A DNA stretch of 64,000 nt, from assembly GCA_965221345.1 (NCBI GenBank), contig CBDCSD010000001.1:2046001-2110000 (forward strand), written 5' to 3'. The translations under genes were made by a program, and so were the position numbers. The first letter of the stretch is position 1. Every line of letters starts with the position of its first letter. Shown piece by piece: positions 52,229 to 61,449 of the stretch. Source of the DNA: Bin5 sp965221345 (lineage in GTDB: Bacteria; Chloroflexota; Anaerolineae; Caldilineales; Caldilineaceae). The notes beneath the pieces are model-generated. The model was not told the DNA's origin and made no database searches. It worked only from the letters and a program-made list of their open reading frames with translations.

Positions 52229-53239
52229 TTACTGCTCAGTCGCGTTCATCGCATTCAGAAGACTCTGTTTGGCGGCCTCGAGTACAGAAGCGTCGGCCGC
52301 GAAGTAGCCAATGCGCTCGACCTCTTCGTTGACGTAGGTCAGGTAGAAGTTGACGAACGCGGCGACCTGCGATTTCTCGGCCAAGATGCCGGCATCCGAG
52401 TAGATGAACAGCGGTCGGGCGAGAGGGTAGGTTGCGTTGTCAACGTTGGCGGCGGACGCCTCGACGCCGTTGATGGCGACGATTTTCAGGGTGTCGGCAT
52501 TTTCCTGGTAGTAGGCGTAGCCGAAGTAACCGATGGCGTAGGGGCTGCCGGTGACGCCCTGGACGAGGACATTGTCATCCTCGGATAGCTGGATTGCGTC
52601 GGCGCTCAGGATCGGCTTTTTGTCGTCGTCGAAGACCTCTTCGACGAAGTAATCGAAAGTGCCGCTGTCGGTGCCGGGGCTGAAGCGCTTAATCGGTTCG
52701 GCCGGCCAGTCCGGGTTGACGTCGGCCCATGTGGTGGCAGAGGAGAAGACCAGCGCGAGTTCTTCGAGAGTCAGGTTGTCGACGAAGTCATTTTCCATGC
52801 TGACGGTAACGGCAAGGGCATCGGTACCGACGCGGAACTCGATCGGGATACGGTTGATGGCGGCGCAGGATTCCCGTTCGGAGTCCTTGATGGGTCGGCT
52901 GGCATTGGAGATGGCGGACTCGCCGGCGACGCAGAAGCGTTCGAAGCCGGCGCCGCTGCCGATGCTGTCGATGGTAATGTTGTCGGCGTAGCCTTCGTCC
53001 TTGAAGCGTTCGGCCATGGCCTCGGACAAGGGGAAGACGGTTGAACTGCCGGCCGAGATGATGTCACCAGTCACTTCCAGGGGATTCACCTCAGGCAGCC
53101 CATCTAACCGCTCAACCGCGGCCATCGTCTTCTCTTCCGTGGCCGGCTCGTCAGCTGGAGCAGCTTCATCGTCGGAGCCTCGACATGCAGCCAACGCCAT
53201 CGCGGCAATCAGCAACCATACAAACAATACACGACGCAT
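52229..53239 (-). CDS. pstS: Phosphate-binding lipoprotein PstS
   Basis: PstS captures phosphate outside the membrane for the Pst importer. The 336-aa protein starts with a lipoprotein signal (VWLLIAAMALAAC, Cys at residue 19), then an acidic linker. The phosphate-site segments are ISAGSSTVFPLSEAMAERF, SIGSGAGFERFC and ISNASRPIKDSE. The closing domain contains FVNFYLTYVNEEVERIGYFA (ending near residue 318). It heads the pst operon and lies directly downstream of tandem PhoP-like boxes. AAGGAGAAAAA precedes the ATG at 53239. Confidence 0.96.
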   Translation of the reverse strand: MRRVLFVWLLIAAMALAACRGSDDEAAPADEPATEEKTMAAVERLDGLPEVNPLEVTGDIISAGSSTVFPLSEAMAERFKDEGYADNITIDSIGSGAGFERFCVAGESAISNASRPIKDSERESCAAINRIPIEFRVGTDALAVTVSMENDFVDNLTLEELALVFSSATTWADVNPDWPAEPIKRFSPGTDSGTFDYFVEEVFDDDKKPILSADAIQLSEDDNVLVQGVTGSPYAIGYFGYAYYQENADTLKIVAINGVEASAANVDNATYPLARPLFIYSDAGILAEKSQVAAFVNFYLTYVNEEVERIGYFAADASVLEAAKQSLLNAMNATEQ

Positions 53240-53413
53240 TTTTTCTCCTTGGGTAGTTGTTGTGTTGGAGCAGGATGTTGTATTGAAAACCGCGCGCAGA
53301 CTTTGCCCGCGTGATAAAGTCGCTTTGAAACGAGAATTGACGTTCGACTCCTAACCTCTGCCACCAGCCTATCCTTATCAGGTTAATGGCGTGTGATGAA
53401 ACGAACTACAGGC

Positions 53414-53452
53414 GTTAACAACCCTTAGTCAATATGTTAAGAATCGTTTAAC
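53414..53452 (-). promoter_or_regulatory. Tandem PhoP-box-like repeats upstream of pstS
   Basis: Read on the minus strand from 53452 to 53414, hexamers GTTAAA, CTTAAC, GACTAA and GTTAAC begin at 53452, 53441, 53430 and 53419, exactly 11 bases apart. Tandem TTAAC-like hexamers with 11-base spacing are the known form of PhoP/PhoB boxes in Bacillus and cyanobacteria. The cluster lies about 175-210 bases before the pstS ATG. Nothing else stands out in the gap 53240-53628. Confidence 0.7.
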
Positions 53453-53628
53453 GGTCGCATTTCCTGGGCGCTGCCAGGTTGACCAAATGTCCTCAGCGAG
53501 GGGAATCCGCTCTCGCCTCGATCGGGTATTACGCTCTTGCGCCCGCTTAACCTTTTGCAACAGGTTGGCCCGCTACTGGGATCTGAAGGTCTGACGCGCA
53601 CGACAGGGGTCACTTTGCCCGAAGCGAC

Positions 53629-53973
53629 CTACAGCGGAGCTGTTGCGTGCTTGTACAGCCGCCGCAACAGTTCCTGTCGGCCGGTCGGGTCTTCAAAGTA
53701 ATGCTCCATCGTGTCTGATTGGCAACGCACGTCCGGGGCGTCGTCCAGGCTCAGAACCTCACCGGTGCAGGACAACAATCCGACATCCTCGAGTTCCTCA
53801 ATCGCCTCGTCAAGTGTTGGCGCATCGGTGAAGGTAACCTGGCGGACATACTCGCGGTTTATCTGGTGCTTATTCGAATGCCGGTGAAAAACAGGAGGAA
53901 CCAGATCTTGTGGAATGAGTCGATCCTTCGATGCAAAATAAACCTTTCGAGTGATTCTGGCAGCAAATGCCAT
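53629..53973 (-). CDS. 114-aa protein of unknown function inside the Pho locus
   Basis: I do not recognise a family. The protein is soluble, with no signal or membrane segment. It has a basic first half (RITRKVYFASKDRL, FHRHSNKHQINREYVRQV) and an acidic second half with a helix-turn pattern (APTLDEAIEELEDVGLL, GEVLSLDDAPDV), ending RQELLRRLYKHA. The middle resembles a small winged-helix arrangement, but this is weak. AAGGAAAGG abuts the ATG at 53973. It lies between phoR and pstS on the same strand and has its own cluster of PhoP-like repeats 175 bases upstream, so it is likely induced by phosphate starvation. Confidence 0.6.
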   Translation of the reverse strand: MAFAARITRKVYFASKDRLIPQDLVPPVFHRHSNKHQINREYVRQVTFTDAPTLDEAIEELEDVGLLSCTGEVLSLDDAPDVRCQSDTMEHYFEDPTGRQELLRRLYKHATAPL

Positions 53974-54148
53974 CCTTTCCTTGCCTGCGGCCCAGTTCGC
54001 GTAGCCTCATGCCTCCTGTCGCTCGTTTCAAAGGCGGCGGGAAACTGATTTGCCTCTTCTGGGCGGAGTCTGTGTGTGTTTTTCTCCATAACACATAACA
54101 GACTAACGCGATCCGATTAACGCGAAGTAGAAGCGATGTAAATGGGGG

Positions 54149-54176
54149 GTTAGGAATCGGTTAAGAAAACGTTAGT
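54149..54176 (-). promoter_or_regulatory. Second PhoP-box-like cluster, upstream of the 114-aa gene
   Basis: On the minus strand hexamers ACTAAC (54176), CTTAAC (54165) and CCTAAC (54154) begin 11 bases apart. They match the core, spacing and strand of the repeats before pstS. The cluster lies in the 277-base gap between phoR (ends 54251) and the 114-aa gene, and I see no other feature there. Confidence 0.6.
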
Positions 54177-54250
54177 GGACTGCCGGGCGTGAGGAAAAAC
54201 TATAAAGGAGGGGGCAAAATGAACCGGTCAGTTCCCCGATAAGGGCGAAA

Positions 54251-56221
54251 CTAAGCTCCACTCTGCGCCTGGTCGCCGTTGGTTGCAACCGAAAGCGTAA
54301 ACGAGAATGTGCTGCCCCGGTTCTCGATACTATCCACCCAAATCTGGCCGCCGTGCGCCTGGACAATATGCTTTGCTATTGCCAGACCCAGCCCTGTGCC
54401 GCCGCCGGCGCGGGCGCGATCCGTCTTGAAAAACCGCTCGAAAATGCGGTCCTTGTCTTCGACGGGAACGCCAATGCCGGTATCAATTACCGAAACCGTG
54501 ACCTGCTGGCTCTTGGGATCGTCGCTTGCGGATATTTTGACCGAGCCGCCGGCAGAGGAAAACTTCAAGGCATTGTGCACGAGATTAGTGATCACCTGGT
54601 GGATGCGTTCCGCATCTGCATATACGTAGGGCAAACGGGGAGGCAAGTCGACAATCAGGTCGATATTTCCGCGTGCGGCAAGCGGCTGCAACCGTTCGAC
54701 TGGCGTCAGGACGGCTTCACTGACCGGGACCGGACTAAACCGGAATGGGACTTGGCCGGACTCGATGCGGGACAATTCCAGAAGTTCTTGCACCATCTGG
54801 GCAAGGGCATCCACTTCGGTCTCGATGCTGTCCAGAAAGCGCGGCGCCGCCGCAGGATCGTCTAGAGCGCCGTCGCGCAAGGTTTCGGTCAGCGCCCGCA
54901 GCGAAGCGAGAGGCGTCCGCAGTTCGTGGGAGATGTTGCTGACGAAATCGCGGCGCACGCGTTCCAGCCGGTGCAGTTCCGTCATGTCCTGGAGCAGCAC
55001 TATATAGCCGTCGCTGCCTCCGGCAACAAAGGGGAGCGCAATTACGCGCACTGTCCTGTCTCCCCACTGAATAATGCTCTCAGACTGCTTGCCGTCATCC
55101 CGGCAAGCTTGCCAAGTCTCAACGATGCGGTGATCCCTTACAATCTGAGCCAGGGGTTGCCCTCGAAGACTCTCGGAGTTGAGATGCGAAAAAGGAGAAT
55201 TTGCATGTGTGTATCGAGAAACGGTCGCACTTTCTTCGTTTGACGCTCCATCTTTCCTCGCCTCTTCTCGCCCGTCTACTGCCGGAGAATAGGTGCTCGT
55301 CAGCGACCCGATGCCCACCATGCGCGCCGCCACCAGATTGCAGAGGCGCACCCTCCCCTCACTGTCGAGTATGAAAACGCCGTCTACAAGGTTGTTGAGA
55401 ACTGAGGTCAGCCGTTCCCGCTCGCGAGAGACAGAAGCTACGTGCGCCTCCAGCCGGTCTCTCATGCGATTGAAGACCCTGGCAAGCTGCCCCGCCTCAT
55501 CCGAGCCCTGTGGCTCGATTCGTGCGCCAAGATCCCCCTGCGCCAGACCTGCCGCCACCTGAACCAGATGCCGGAAGGGGCGCGCCGTCCGTTCGGCCAG
55601 AAAGAAGGCGATTCCGACGCCCGCGGCCAGAGCAAGCAACATTGCTACCAGAAGACCCATCCGTAAAGGAAAGAGCGCGGCGAACACCTCCGAACGCGGC
55701 ACCGATAGCCGCAAAACGCCCAATGTTTCTCCGGGTCGGCTGGATTCTGTTCTGCCTGACTCGTCCAACCGCGTTGTCGCTACCGCGGCGGCATATATCA
55801 TCTCAATGCCAAGCGCCCGACTCATGCGAATGCTGTACCCCGTACCGCTAGTCAGTGCGGCCCGGACTTCCGGCTGCTCAACCTGGCTTCCCATCGACAG
55901 TGGATCGACCTGCGAGTCCGCCAGTACCTTACCGTCAGCAAGCATGACCGTTACGCGCGCATCCAAATGTGCGCTCCATCCGTTTACCAAGCGAACCAGT
56001 TCAATGTCGCCCGCTTGCCAGCGCGGCTCGGCCAGCCCGGAGTTCAATTCGCTAACCCCTGACAGCAGCAACGCGTCGGCAGACAAGCGCTGGCGCAACT
56101 GGTCCGAATAGTATTGATTAAATTGAAAGAGGGAAAAGAAAAAGAGGCCAGCCAGAATGGCTGCGGTCAGGATGGCCAACGGTACCGCGATTCGCCAGCG
56201 GATCGAGCGAAACTCAAGCAT
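54251..56221 (-). CDS. phoR: PhoR-like sensor histidine kinase with PAS domain
   Basis: PhoR phosphorylates the PhoP/PhoB regulator when phosphate is scarce. The 656-aa protein has membrane helices at about residues 11-32 and 180-200 around an external domain of 145 residues. Then come HAMP (ARPFRHLVQVAAGLAQGDLG), a PAS domain (LNNLVDGVFILDSEGRVRLC) with a Ser/Glu-rich insert of about 50 residues, HisKA with SNISHELRTPLASL, and the ATPase domain (ITNLVHNALKFSS, VIDTGIGVP, GTGLGLAIAKHIV). The frame begins at TTG 56317, which would overlap the regulator gene; I prefer ATG 56221, just before the first helix. Pho assignment rests on the neighbouring pst operon. Confidence 0.92.
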   Translation of the reverse strand: MLEFRSIRWRIAVPLAILTAAILAGLFFFSLFQFNQYYSDQLRQRLSADALLLSGVSELNSGLAEPRWQAGDIELVRLVNGWSAHLDARVTVMLADGKVLADSQVDPLSMGSQVEQPEVRAALTSGTGYSIRMSRALGIEMIYAAAVATTRLDESGRTESSRPGETLGVLRLSVPRSEVFAALFPLRMGLLVAMLLALAAGVGIAFFLAERTARPFRHLVQVAAGLAQGDLGARIEPQGSDEAGQLARVFNRMRDRLEAHVASVSRERERLTSVLNNLVDGVFILDSEGRVRLCNLVAARMVGIGSLTSTYSPAVDGREEARKDGASNEESATVSRYTHANSPFSHLNSESLRGQPLAQIVRDHRIVETWQACRDDGKQSESIIQWGDRTVRVIALPFVAGGSDGYIVLLQDMTELHRLERVRRDFVSNISHELRTPLASLRALTETLRDGALDDPAAAPRFLDSIETEVDALAQMVQELLELSRIESGQVPFRFSPVPVSEAVLTPVERLQPLAARGNIDLIVDLPPRLPYVYADAERIHQVITNLVHNALKFSSAGGSVKISASDDPKSQQVTVSVIDTGIGVPVEDKDRIFERFFKTDRARAGGGTGLGLAIAKHIVQAHGGQIWVDSIENRGSTFSFTLSVATNGDQAQSGA

Positions 56222-56294
56222 GTGTTGTGATGGGTACGGCAAGGCACCCACGGCAGTTCGAGCAGTACCTGACTCGGCACCGTTACCGGTGCGC

Positions 56295-57020
56295 TTAACC
56301 GTCAAAGCGGTAACCAATGCCCCGCACTGTCAAGATGCGTTTTGGATTGGCCGGGTCAACTTCAATCTTTTCTCGCAGCCAGCGAATGTGAACGTCCACC
56401 GTGCGGCTGCCACCGTCAAAATCCCATCCCCACACGCGTTCCAGAATCAGGCTTCGTCCCAGGGCAATGCCCTTGTTGCGGGCCAGAAACAGGAGCAACT
56501 CAAATTCCTTCGGCTTCAACGCCAAGACGCCATTTTCGCGCCGTACTTCCCGCCGGCTTTCATCAATAACCAGATCATCGAAGGAGAAAACAGTGCCACT
56601 ATTGCGTGACTCCAGAACCGCCTGGCCCGAGTTCTCCATCTCTTCACGCAACAGCCGGACACCGCGTAAGTGAGCCTTTACGCGCGCCTGCAATTCGCGC
56701 ATGCTGAACGGTTTAGTAAGATAGTCGTCTGCGCCCACTTCAAGGCCGACAATTTTGTCTACCTCCTCATCCTTTGCCGTCAACATCAGAATAGGCACAC
56801 TCATCTCCTGCCGCAGAATTCGGCAGATCTCGAAGCCGTCCAGACCTGGTAACATCACATCCAGGATCACCAAATCCGGCTTTTCAGTTCTGGCCGTTGA
56901 CAACGCTTGCAAGCCATCCGAAGCAGTGACCACCTCATACCCCTGCCGCTGCAAATTGTACTTCAAAGTCTCTAGCAGCGTCGGTTCGTCCTCAACGATC
57001 AGCAACTTTGTCTTGTCCAA
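56295..57020 (-). CDS. phoP: PhoP/PhoB-type response regulator
   Basis: This 241-aa OmpR-class regulator pairs with the PhoR-like kinase downstream. Acidic pocket: LLIVEDEPTLL; phosphoacceptor Asp54: VILDVMLPGLDGF; Lys: ADDYLTKPFS. The winged-helix domain has LKPKEFELLLFLARNKGIAL and the recognition helix in GGSRTVDVHIRWLREKI. The frame is open upstream, but a TTG at 57020 with GGAGAGG eight bases before it gives the natural N-terminus. Its likely targets are the two TTAAC-repeat clusters downstream. The 118-base gap to the M14 gene carries its promoter region, without visible PhoP boxes. Confidence 0.94.
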   Translation of the reverse strand: MDKTKLLIVEDEPTLLETLKYNLQRQGYEVVTASDGLQALSTARTEKPDLVILDVMLPGLDGFEICRILRQEMSVPILMLTAKDEEVDKIVGLEVGADDYLTKPFSMRELQARVKAHLRGVRLLREEMENSGQAVLESRNSGTVFSFDDLVIDESRREVRRENGVLALKPKEFELLLFLARNKGIALGRSLILERVWGWDFDGGSRTVDVHIRWLREKIEVDPANPKRILTVRGIGYRFDG

Positions 57021-57138
57021 GGCGTGAGCCTCTCCGATATCTAAGTGGCAACTACCTATTCGACCCCTCCGAATCTTTACGAGAAATCTCGCGGCTGGCC
57101 AGAATGACTTCTCGTCCTCTAGTCGCTTCGGCAGGACA

Positions 57139-58815
57139 CTACTGCAATACCACCATCTCATGCAAAGAGCCGGCGCGGTCGCTGTGGACGTGGAGCTGAA
57201 TCTCGGTGCCGGGCGTGGCCCGCAGAATCCACTCCCGCCAGGCCCGGTTGTCGGTCGGGCTTGCCGCGTAGAGGGTACTCACCGAGAGCCTGCTGCTGCG
57301 CCCCTCAAGATGTCCCAACTCCGACTTCGCCTGCCCGCTGATCAACTGCACGTTTCCCGGCAGGTCCAACTCGGCGCGAACCGGGCGCGCCGCCTTGCGC
57401 GTTCGCCCTTGCCCGCTCGTGTAGGTAGGCAAAAAACCGCTGTTCTCTACAACCAGGCGCACTCGAAAATCTCCTTCAGCTGTGAGACGGTCCGCCGACA
57501 AGGTGTGTATGGTCAGACGCGGCAACATATCCGCCAGGGCCAACGCGTAAGCCGTGTTCGACTCCGCCTCCTCCCCCATTTTGCTTCGTGGTGGATTGCG
57601 CCACGTGTACATCCGGTTGTAGCCACCTATCTCCACCGTACCAAGCTGCGGATGCTGGTAAGAATACCATTCCACCAGTGGCGGTTCATCTCCGTTTTCC
57701 TCCAGCCACTTTAGTATCTTTATGTCATCCCGGTGGGGGTGCTTGCGAACCCATTCGATGAAATCTCTGTCCTTGATACCCGCTCTGCCCGGCAGATCCC
57801 ACAATTCAATCGTAAACGAAAACATGCCCAGATGTTCATACACCCAATCGTCGAAAGCTCCCGTAACAAACTCTTTTGGATGATAGCGGAAGCCGTGATA
57901 GACCGACAAACAGGGATAACCGGTCAGCTCCTTTCCCCGCTCACCCATCAACTCAAACACCCAAAGGTCGATAGTCTCCATCTCTTCGTCCGGCCTCGTA
58001 CTGAAGGGCCGCAGGATAACTCCCCCTTGTGTATGATAAGTCAGAGCTAAATTGATATTGTTGTGCCGGCTGATGAAGGCGACCGCCGCCCGGATTTCCT
58101 GTTCCGAGGCCGGATATGGCCCCGAGCCCGCCTGCGTAGACTCCGGCTGCCATTCAAACGGAAAGTTGCGGTTGAAGTCGAGTCCTTGCAGCGGCCTGGC
58201 CAACTTTATTTCCACACCATCGAACTCTTCGAGCCTGCCCTCAGGCAATAGCCTGTAGAACTCACCATCATGCTCGTCCGGCCCTCGTTTCTCCATGAGG
58301 CGGTCGTCCAGCGAACTGATCTTCCAGTCACCATTGGGGTCGAGGATCCGCATCTGTAAAATGCGCCCGTCGCCATCGATATCCTCGTCATGCAGGCCTG
58401 CCAGAGGTTCGGAATAGGGGTACGGGCGCGTGCCGGACCGCACATATTGCGGTTTTGCGGCTAGCGCCAAGGCTGCCCCGTCCGGATTCAGCCGCGGCAC
58501 AATGTAGAACGCCGCGTTGTCCAGGAGCCGCGTACAACGCGCGTCGCTGCCATGCCCGTACAACAAGGTGTGGGCAATATGCAGCGCTACCGTCGTGCCG
58601 GCCACCTCTGTCGCGTGAATGTTGGCGTCGATCCAGATCGCCGGTTTGTCCTCGTCGCTGCCCGTATTCCCATTGGTCAAGATCAACAGAGGGATCGGCC
58701 TGTCCTCATGGCTCTTGCCCAATTCCGTCACCTTGGCCAATTGAGGACAGTCCTCCACCCAGCCATGCAGTACGGAGGCGACTTCAACGTTACTGAAATA
58801 GCGGTTAAAATCCAT
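57139..58815 (-). CDS. M14 family zinc metallocarboxypeptidase
   Basis: This 558-aa enzyme has a carboxypeptidase A-type catalytic domain. Zinc ligands are His and Glu in IDANIHATEVAG and the later His in LALTYHTQGG; the catalytic Glu is in FSFTIELWDLPG. The substrate Arg/Asn pair is in GLDFNRNFPFEW. A C-terminal part from about residue 430 is beta-rich (FRVRLVVENSGFLPTY, RPVRAELDLPG) and probably assists substrate binding. There is no signal peptide, so it may be intracellular. A loop with DEDIDGDGRILQM looks calcium-binding. The gene lies between the pho operon and an M20 peptidase on the same strand. Confidence 0.9.
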   Translation of the reverse strand: MDFNRYFSNVEVASVLHGWVEDCPQLAKVTELGKSHEDRPIPLLILTNGNTGSDEDKPAIWIDANIHATEVAGTTVALHIAHTLLYGHGSDARCTRLLDNAAFYIVPRLNPDGAALALAAKPQYVRSGTRPYPYSEPLAGLHDEDIDGDGRILQMRILDPNGDWKISSLDDRLMEKRGPDEHDGEFYRLLPEGRLEEFDGVEIKLARPLQGLDFNRNFPFEWQPESTQAGSGPYPASEQEIRAAVAFISRHNNINLALTYHTQGGVILRPFSTRPDEEMETIDLWVFELMGERGKELTGYPCLSVYHGFRYHPKEFVTGAFDDWVYEHLGMFSFTIELWDLPGRAGIKDRDFIEWVRKHPHRDDIKILKWLEENGDEPPLVEWYSYQHPQLGTVEIGGYNRMYTWRNPPRSKMGEEAESNTAYALALADMLPRLTIHTLSADRLTAEGDFRVRLVVENSGFLPTYTSGQGRTRKAARPVRAELDLPGNVQLISGQAKSELGHLEGRSSRLSVSTLYAASPTDNRAWREWILRATPGTEIQLHVHSDRAGSLHEMVVLQ

Positions 58816-58893
58816 TCTCTATGCGTCCATTTTCGAAAACGTTATTGCGTTTCGCCCCACCCATTTCCTTGACCTCCGGCTAAACAGGCCGCC

Positions 58894-60054
58894 TCACGGA
58901 GAAAGTTCCATCAGAAGAGCAGTCAAGAGTGCGGCCCGTTCGCCGATTTTGTCCACTTCGATATGTTCATGGTCTGCGTGCGCCCCGTGCCCCGGTATTC
59001 CCAGGCCATCCAAGGTTGGGACGCCCAGGGCGCCGGTCAGGTTTCCATCACTGCCGCCGCCTGTTCCGGCCTCTTGCAAGTCCATGCCGAGCGTTTGACC
59101 GACTGCCCGCGCTTGTTCGAATAGTGCGCCCGTGACGCTCCTCTCCAAAGGAGGACGGTTCTCACCGCCCGTCACCACCAGGTCAACGCCGCTCACCATC
59201 GGTTCAAGACCCAGAATCGTCGCGTTCACCCGCTTCATCTCCACCGCGGTCCACGCACGAACATCTATGTGCGCCTCCGCATGTGCCGCGACTACATTGG
59301 AACGCGTTCCCGCTGCTACCACTCCCACATTGACCGTTGTGCCCACCTCCAGATTAGTCAAACTGTGCAATGCCAGGATCTGGTGCGCCAGCTCCTGCAC
59401 TGCGCTTATACCCTTTTCCGGCTCGACTCCAGCGTGCGCTGCTCTCCCCGTTATGGACAGTGCAAAGTGAGCGCCGCCTTTGCGTGTCGTCTTTAGCTTT
59501 CCGCCGGGCAGTGGCGGCTCCAATACTAAAACATAGGCGGCGCGGCGTGCTTCCTCCTCTATCAGCTTTCGCGAAGTCTGGCTGCCGACCTCCTCATCCG
59601 AAGTCGCAAGCACCGTCGCAGGGCGCGGAAGCCGCAGGTTCAGGCCCTGCACACCTCGAAAAACATACTCCACCAGGGCCAGACTGGACTGCATATCGAA
59701 AATGCCCGGACCATAGGCCCATCCCTGTTCATCCACCCGAAACGGATGCGAGTCCAGCGAACCGACTGGCCAGACCGTGTCATAGTGGCAGAGGATCAGC
59801 GCCGGCGCCGCGTCCGGCTTGTCGACATGTGCCGCCGGTTCGAACCGGGCGCGAATGTGGTTGCCGCGTACCTGGTTGTCAACAATTTCCGTCTCCAGCC
59901 CGGCTGCGGCGTACCGGTCAGCAAGGCGGGCGGCAAAGACGTCCAGGCGGCCCTTTTCGTCCGTGGGCGTCTCCTCTTCTACAAGCTCGCCAATTGTTTT
60001 CAGAATTTGCGGCTGCTGGTTCTCGTAAAAGGAAATCAGTTGAAGGGGATCCAT
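58894..60054 (-). CDS. M20 family carboxypeptidase (glutamate carboxypeptidase-like)
   Basis: This 386-aa M20 peptidase resembles carboxypeptidase G2. Metal motifs: ALILCHYDTVWPVGSL (His ligand and Asp), GPGIFDMQSSLALVEY (bridging Asp), ATSDEEVGSQTSR (catalytic Glu, ligand Glu) and the last His in GIPGHGAHADHEHIE. The lid domain begins near ALSITGRAAHAGVEPEKG. No signal peptide is present. Carboxypeptidase G2 removes C-terminal glutamate from folates and peptides; the actual substrate here is unknown. It lies 78 bases before the M14 gene, suggesting joint peptide use. Confidence 0.9.
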   Translation of the reverse strand: MDPLQLISFYENQQPQILKTIGELVEEETPTDEKGRLDVFAARLADRYAAAGLETEIVDNQVRGNHIRARFEPAAHVDKPDAAPALILCHYDTVWPVGSLDSHPFRVDEQGWAYGPGIFDMQSSLALVEYVFRGVQGLNLRLPRPATVLATSDEEVGSQTSRKLIEEEARRAAYVLVLEPPLPGGKLKTTRKGGAHFALSITGRAAHAGVEPEKGISAVQELAHQILALHSLTNLEVGTTVNVGVVAAGTRSNVVAAHAEAHIDVRAWTAVEMKRVNATILGLEPMVSGVDLVVTGGENRPPLERSVTGALFEQARAVGQTLGMDLQEAGTGGGSDGNLTGALGVPTLDGLGIPGHGAHADHEHIEVDKIGERAALLTALLMELSP

Positions 60055-60126
60055 TTCGAGCTCCTGCTAGGCGATGGATTCTGGGCCTGAACGTGACCTT
60101 GACCGACCGAAACGCGACTGCCGGCC

Positions 60127-60633
60127 CTAACTTCCTAAACCGAATTCGACTGCGCTCAAAAAGAGCGGGACCATGGCCACAAAACCGACTAAAATCGCGC
60201 CGATTTCCAGGTAGACCCAGCCCTGCGCAACCCGCAGCAGGATACGTCTGCCATCGGTGACAGCCCGCTCCCTGGTGGCGAAGACGTATCTGACGCCAGG
60301 CAACTCTTCTGGCCTCACCGTCTCCCGGGGCAGCACTGTCCAGCCAGCTTGCTGGAAAACGCGTGGGAAGGATGTAACCAGGCGGTGGGCGCCATATCCA
60401 AGAGGCAAGAGGATGAACAGGACGAAGGCCAATGCACCCAGCAAAAAGTCAAGGGTCCGCGACTGAATCGGGCTGAAGTGTCCAAACAGATCTATCCACA
60501 ACCAGCCGAAAAAGCAGATCCCTGGCGCCGACAGAATCCAATGACCCCATCCCCAGGCTCCGGGCGTCGCCTCGACCAGATGGGCCTGCACCTTTCGTCG
60601 CTCCTTCTTCGTTGTCTCGACTTCGGATGTCAC
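60127..60633 (-). CDS. Three-helix membrane protein of unknown function
   Basis: I do not recognise this 168-aa protein. After a charged cytoplasmic head it has three hydrophobic segments: WGHWILSAPGICFFGWLWI, LLGALAFVLFILLPLGYGA and VYLEIGAILVGFVAMVPLFL. A soluble loop of about 50 residues (RVFQQAGWTVLPRETVRPEE to ERAVTDGRRIL) lies between the second and third. No motif suggests a transporter or enzyme. It is 72 bases upstream of the M20 gene on the same strand and may be cotranscribed with it. Start ATG 60633 is the first in the frame. Confidence 0.65.
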   Translation of the reverse strand: MTSEVETTKKERRKVQAHLVEATPGAWGWGHWILSAPGICFFGWLWIDLFGHFSPIQSRTLDFLLGALAFVLFILLPLGYGAHRLVTSFPRVFQQAGWTVLPRETVRPEELPGVRYVFATRERAVTDGRRILLRVAQGWVYLEIGAILVGFVAMVPLFLSAVEFGLGS

Positions 60634-60745
60634 CGGCTCGCTCCGTCAGCCTCGGCTGTGCCTATTCGACTTCGCCTGGCCAAACCCGCCTATCATGAAG
60701 CAATGCGACACCATGGGTCCCGCGTCTCAATCTTCTGCGCGGCGC

Positions 60746-61405
60746 TCAGCGTCTGCGCCGCTTCCCATCTAACCTCTTGCGTAAAGCATTCTTTTGCCTG
60801 GAAAAAGTCGCCTTGCTCGACGATGGAGGTTTGCGGTCGACTCGAACAGGCCGCTGGGCCGCCGGTTCTGAAGGTCCGAACAGTTCCATCCACTCCGAAA
60901 CCTCCCGTTCAGACAAATTTACCTGGCTCTCTGCGCCCTTCTCGTTTGGCCCGGCGTCCGGCCCTGCTTCACTTGTAGCTCCGCTGCCCTCGTGCGGGGA
61001 ACCATGCTGAGAACGGGTGGAACGCGCTTTTCGACTCTGCATTCGGCTTACAAACTCTTCCGTCTGCCATGTCTCCACGTCGTGCAGTTTCGCTTCCTGG
61101 CGCAAGGCCCAATCATTCGTCACCACGATCAGACCCTGCAGACGCTTCTGGATGCGACGCTTAATCCAGTCGTCGGCTTCCTGGGGATTGCGGGCAAAGA
61201 TGACTTCAACGCCGCCGCCGCTCAATTCGCGCGAGGTCCCACCAACGATTCCGCGATCAAAGACCACCGTTACATCCCCGCGGTAGTTGCTCCGCCAAAC
61301 GCGCAAACGCTGTACGAAACGCTCCTCATCGTTTTCGTCCTGCAAACTGATATTTTCCAGGACGCCTGAGCCGATCACGTTGTGTCCGTCTATGAGTAAT
61401 GGCAC
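60746..61405 (-). CDS. NYN domain ribonuclease (YacP/Rae1-like)
   Basis: NYN domains are PIN-like metal-dependent RNases. The 219-aa protein begins LLIDGHNVIGSG and has the further acidic positions in VTVVFDRGIVGG, RNPQEADDWIKRRI and LIVVTNDWALRQEA, matching the YacP family. In Bacillus the YacP protein (Rae1) cuts mRNA in the ribosome A-site. The last 90 residues are a basic, Ser-rich tail, ending KRLDGKRRRR, which probably binds RNA or ribosomes. GTG 61405, with GAGAGG five bases before it, is preferred over GTG 61417. It sits 44 bases after the GT2 gene. Confidence 0.87.
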   Translation of the reverse strand: MPLLIDGHNVIGSGVLENISLQDENDEERFVQRLRVWRSNYRGDVTVVFDRGIVGGTSRELSGGGVEVIFARNPQEADDWIKRRIQKRLQGLIVVTNDWALRQEAKLHDVETWQTEEFVSRMQSRKARSTRSQHGSPHEGSGATSEAGPDAGPNEKGAESQVNLSEREVSEWMELFGPSEPAAQRPVRVDRKPPSSSKATFSRQKNALRKRLDGKRRRR

Positions 61406-61449
61406 TGCACCTCTCACTTTCGCTGACTTCAGAGTACATGTCGATGCGG

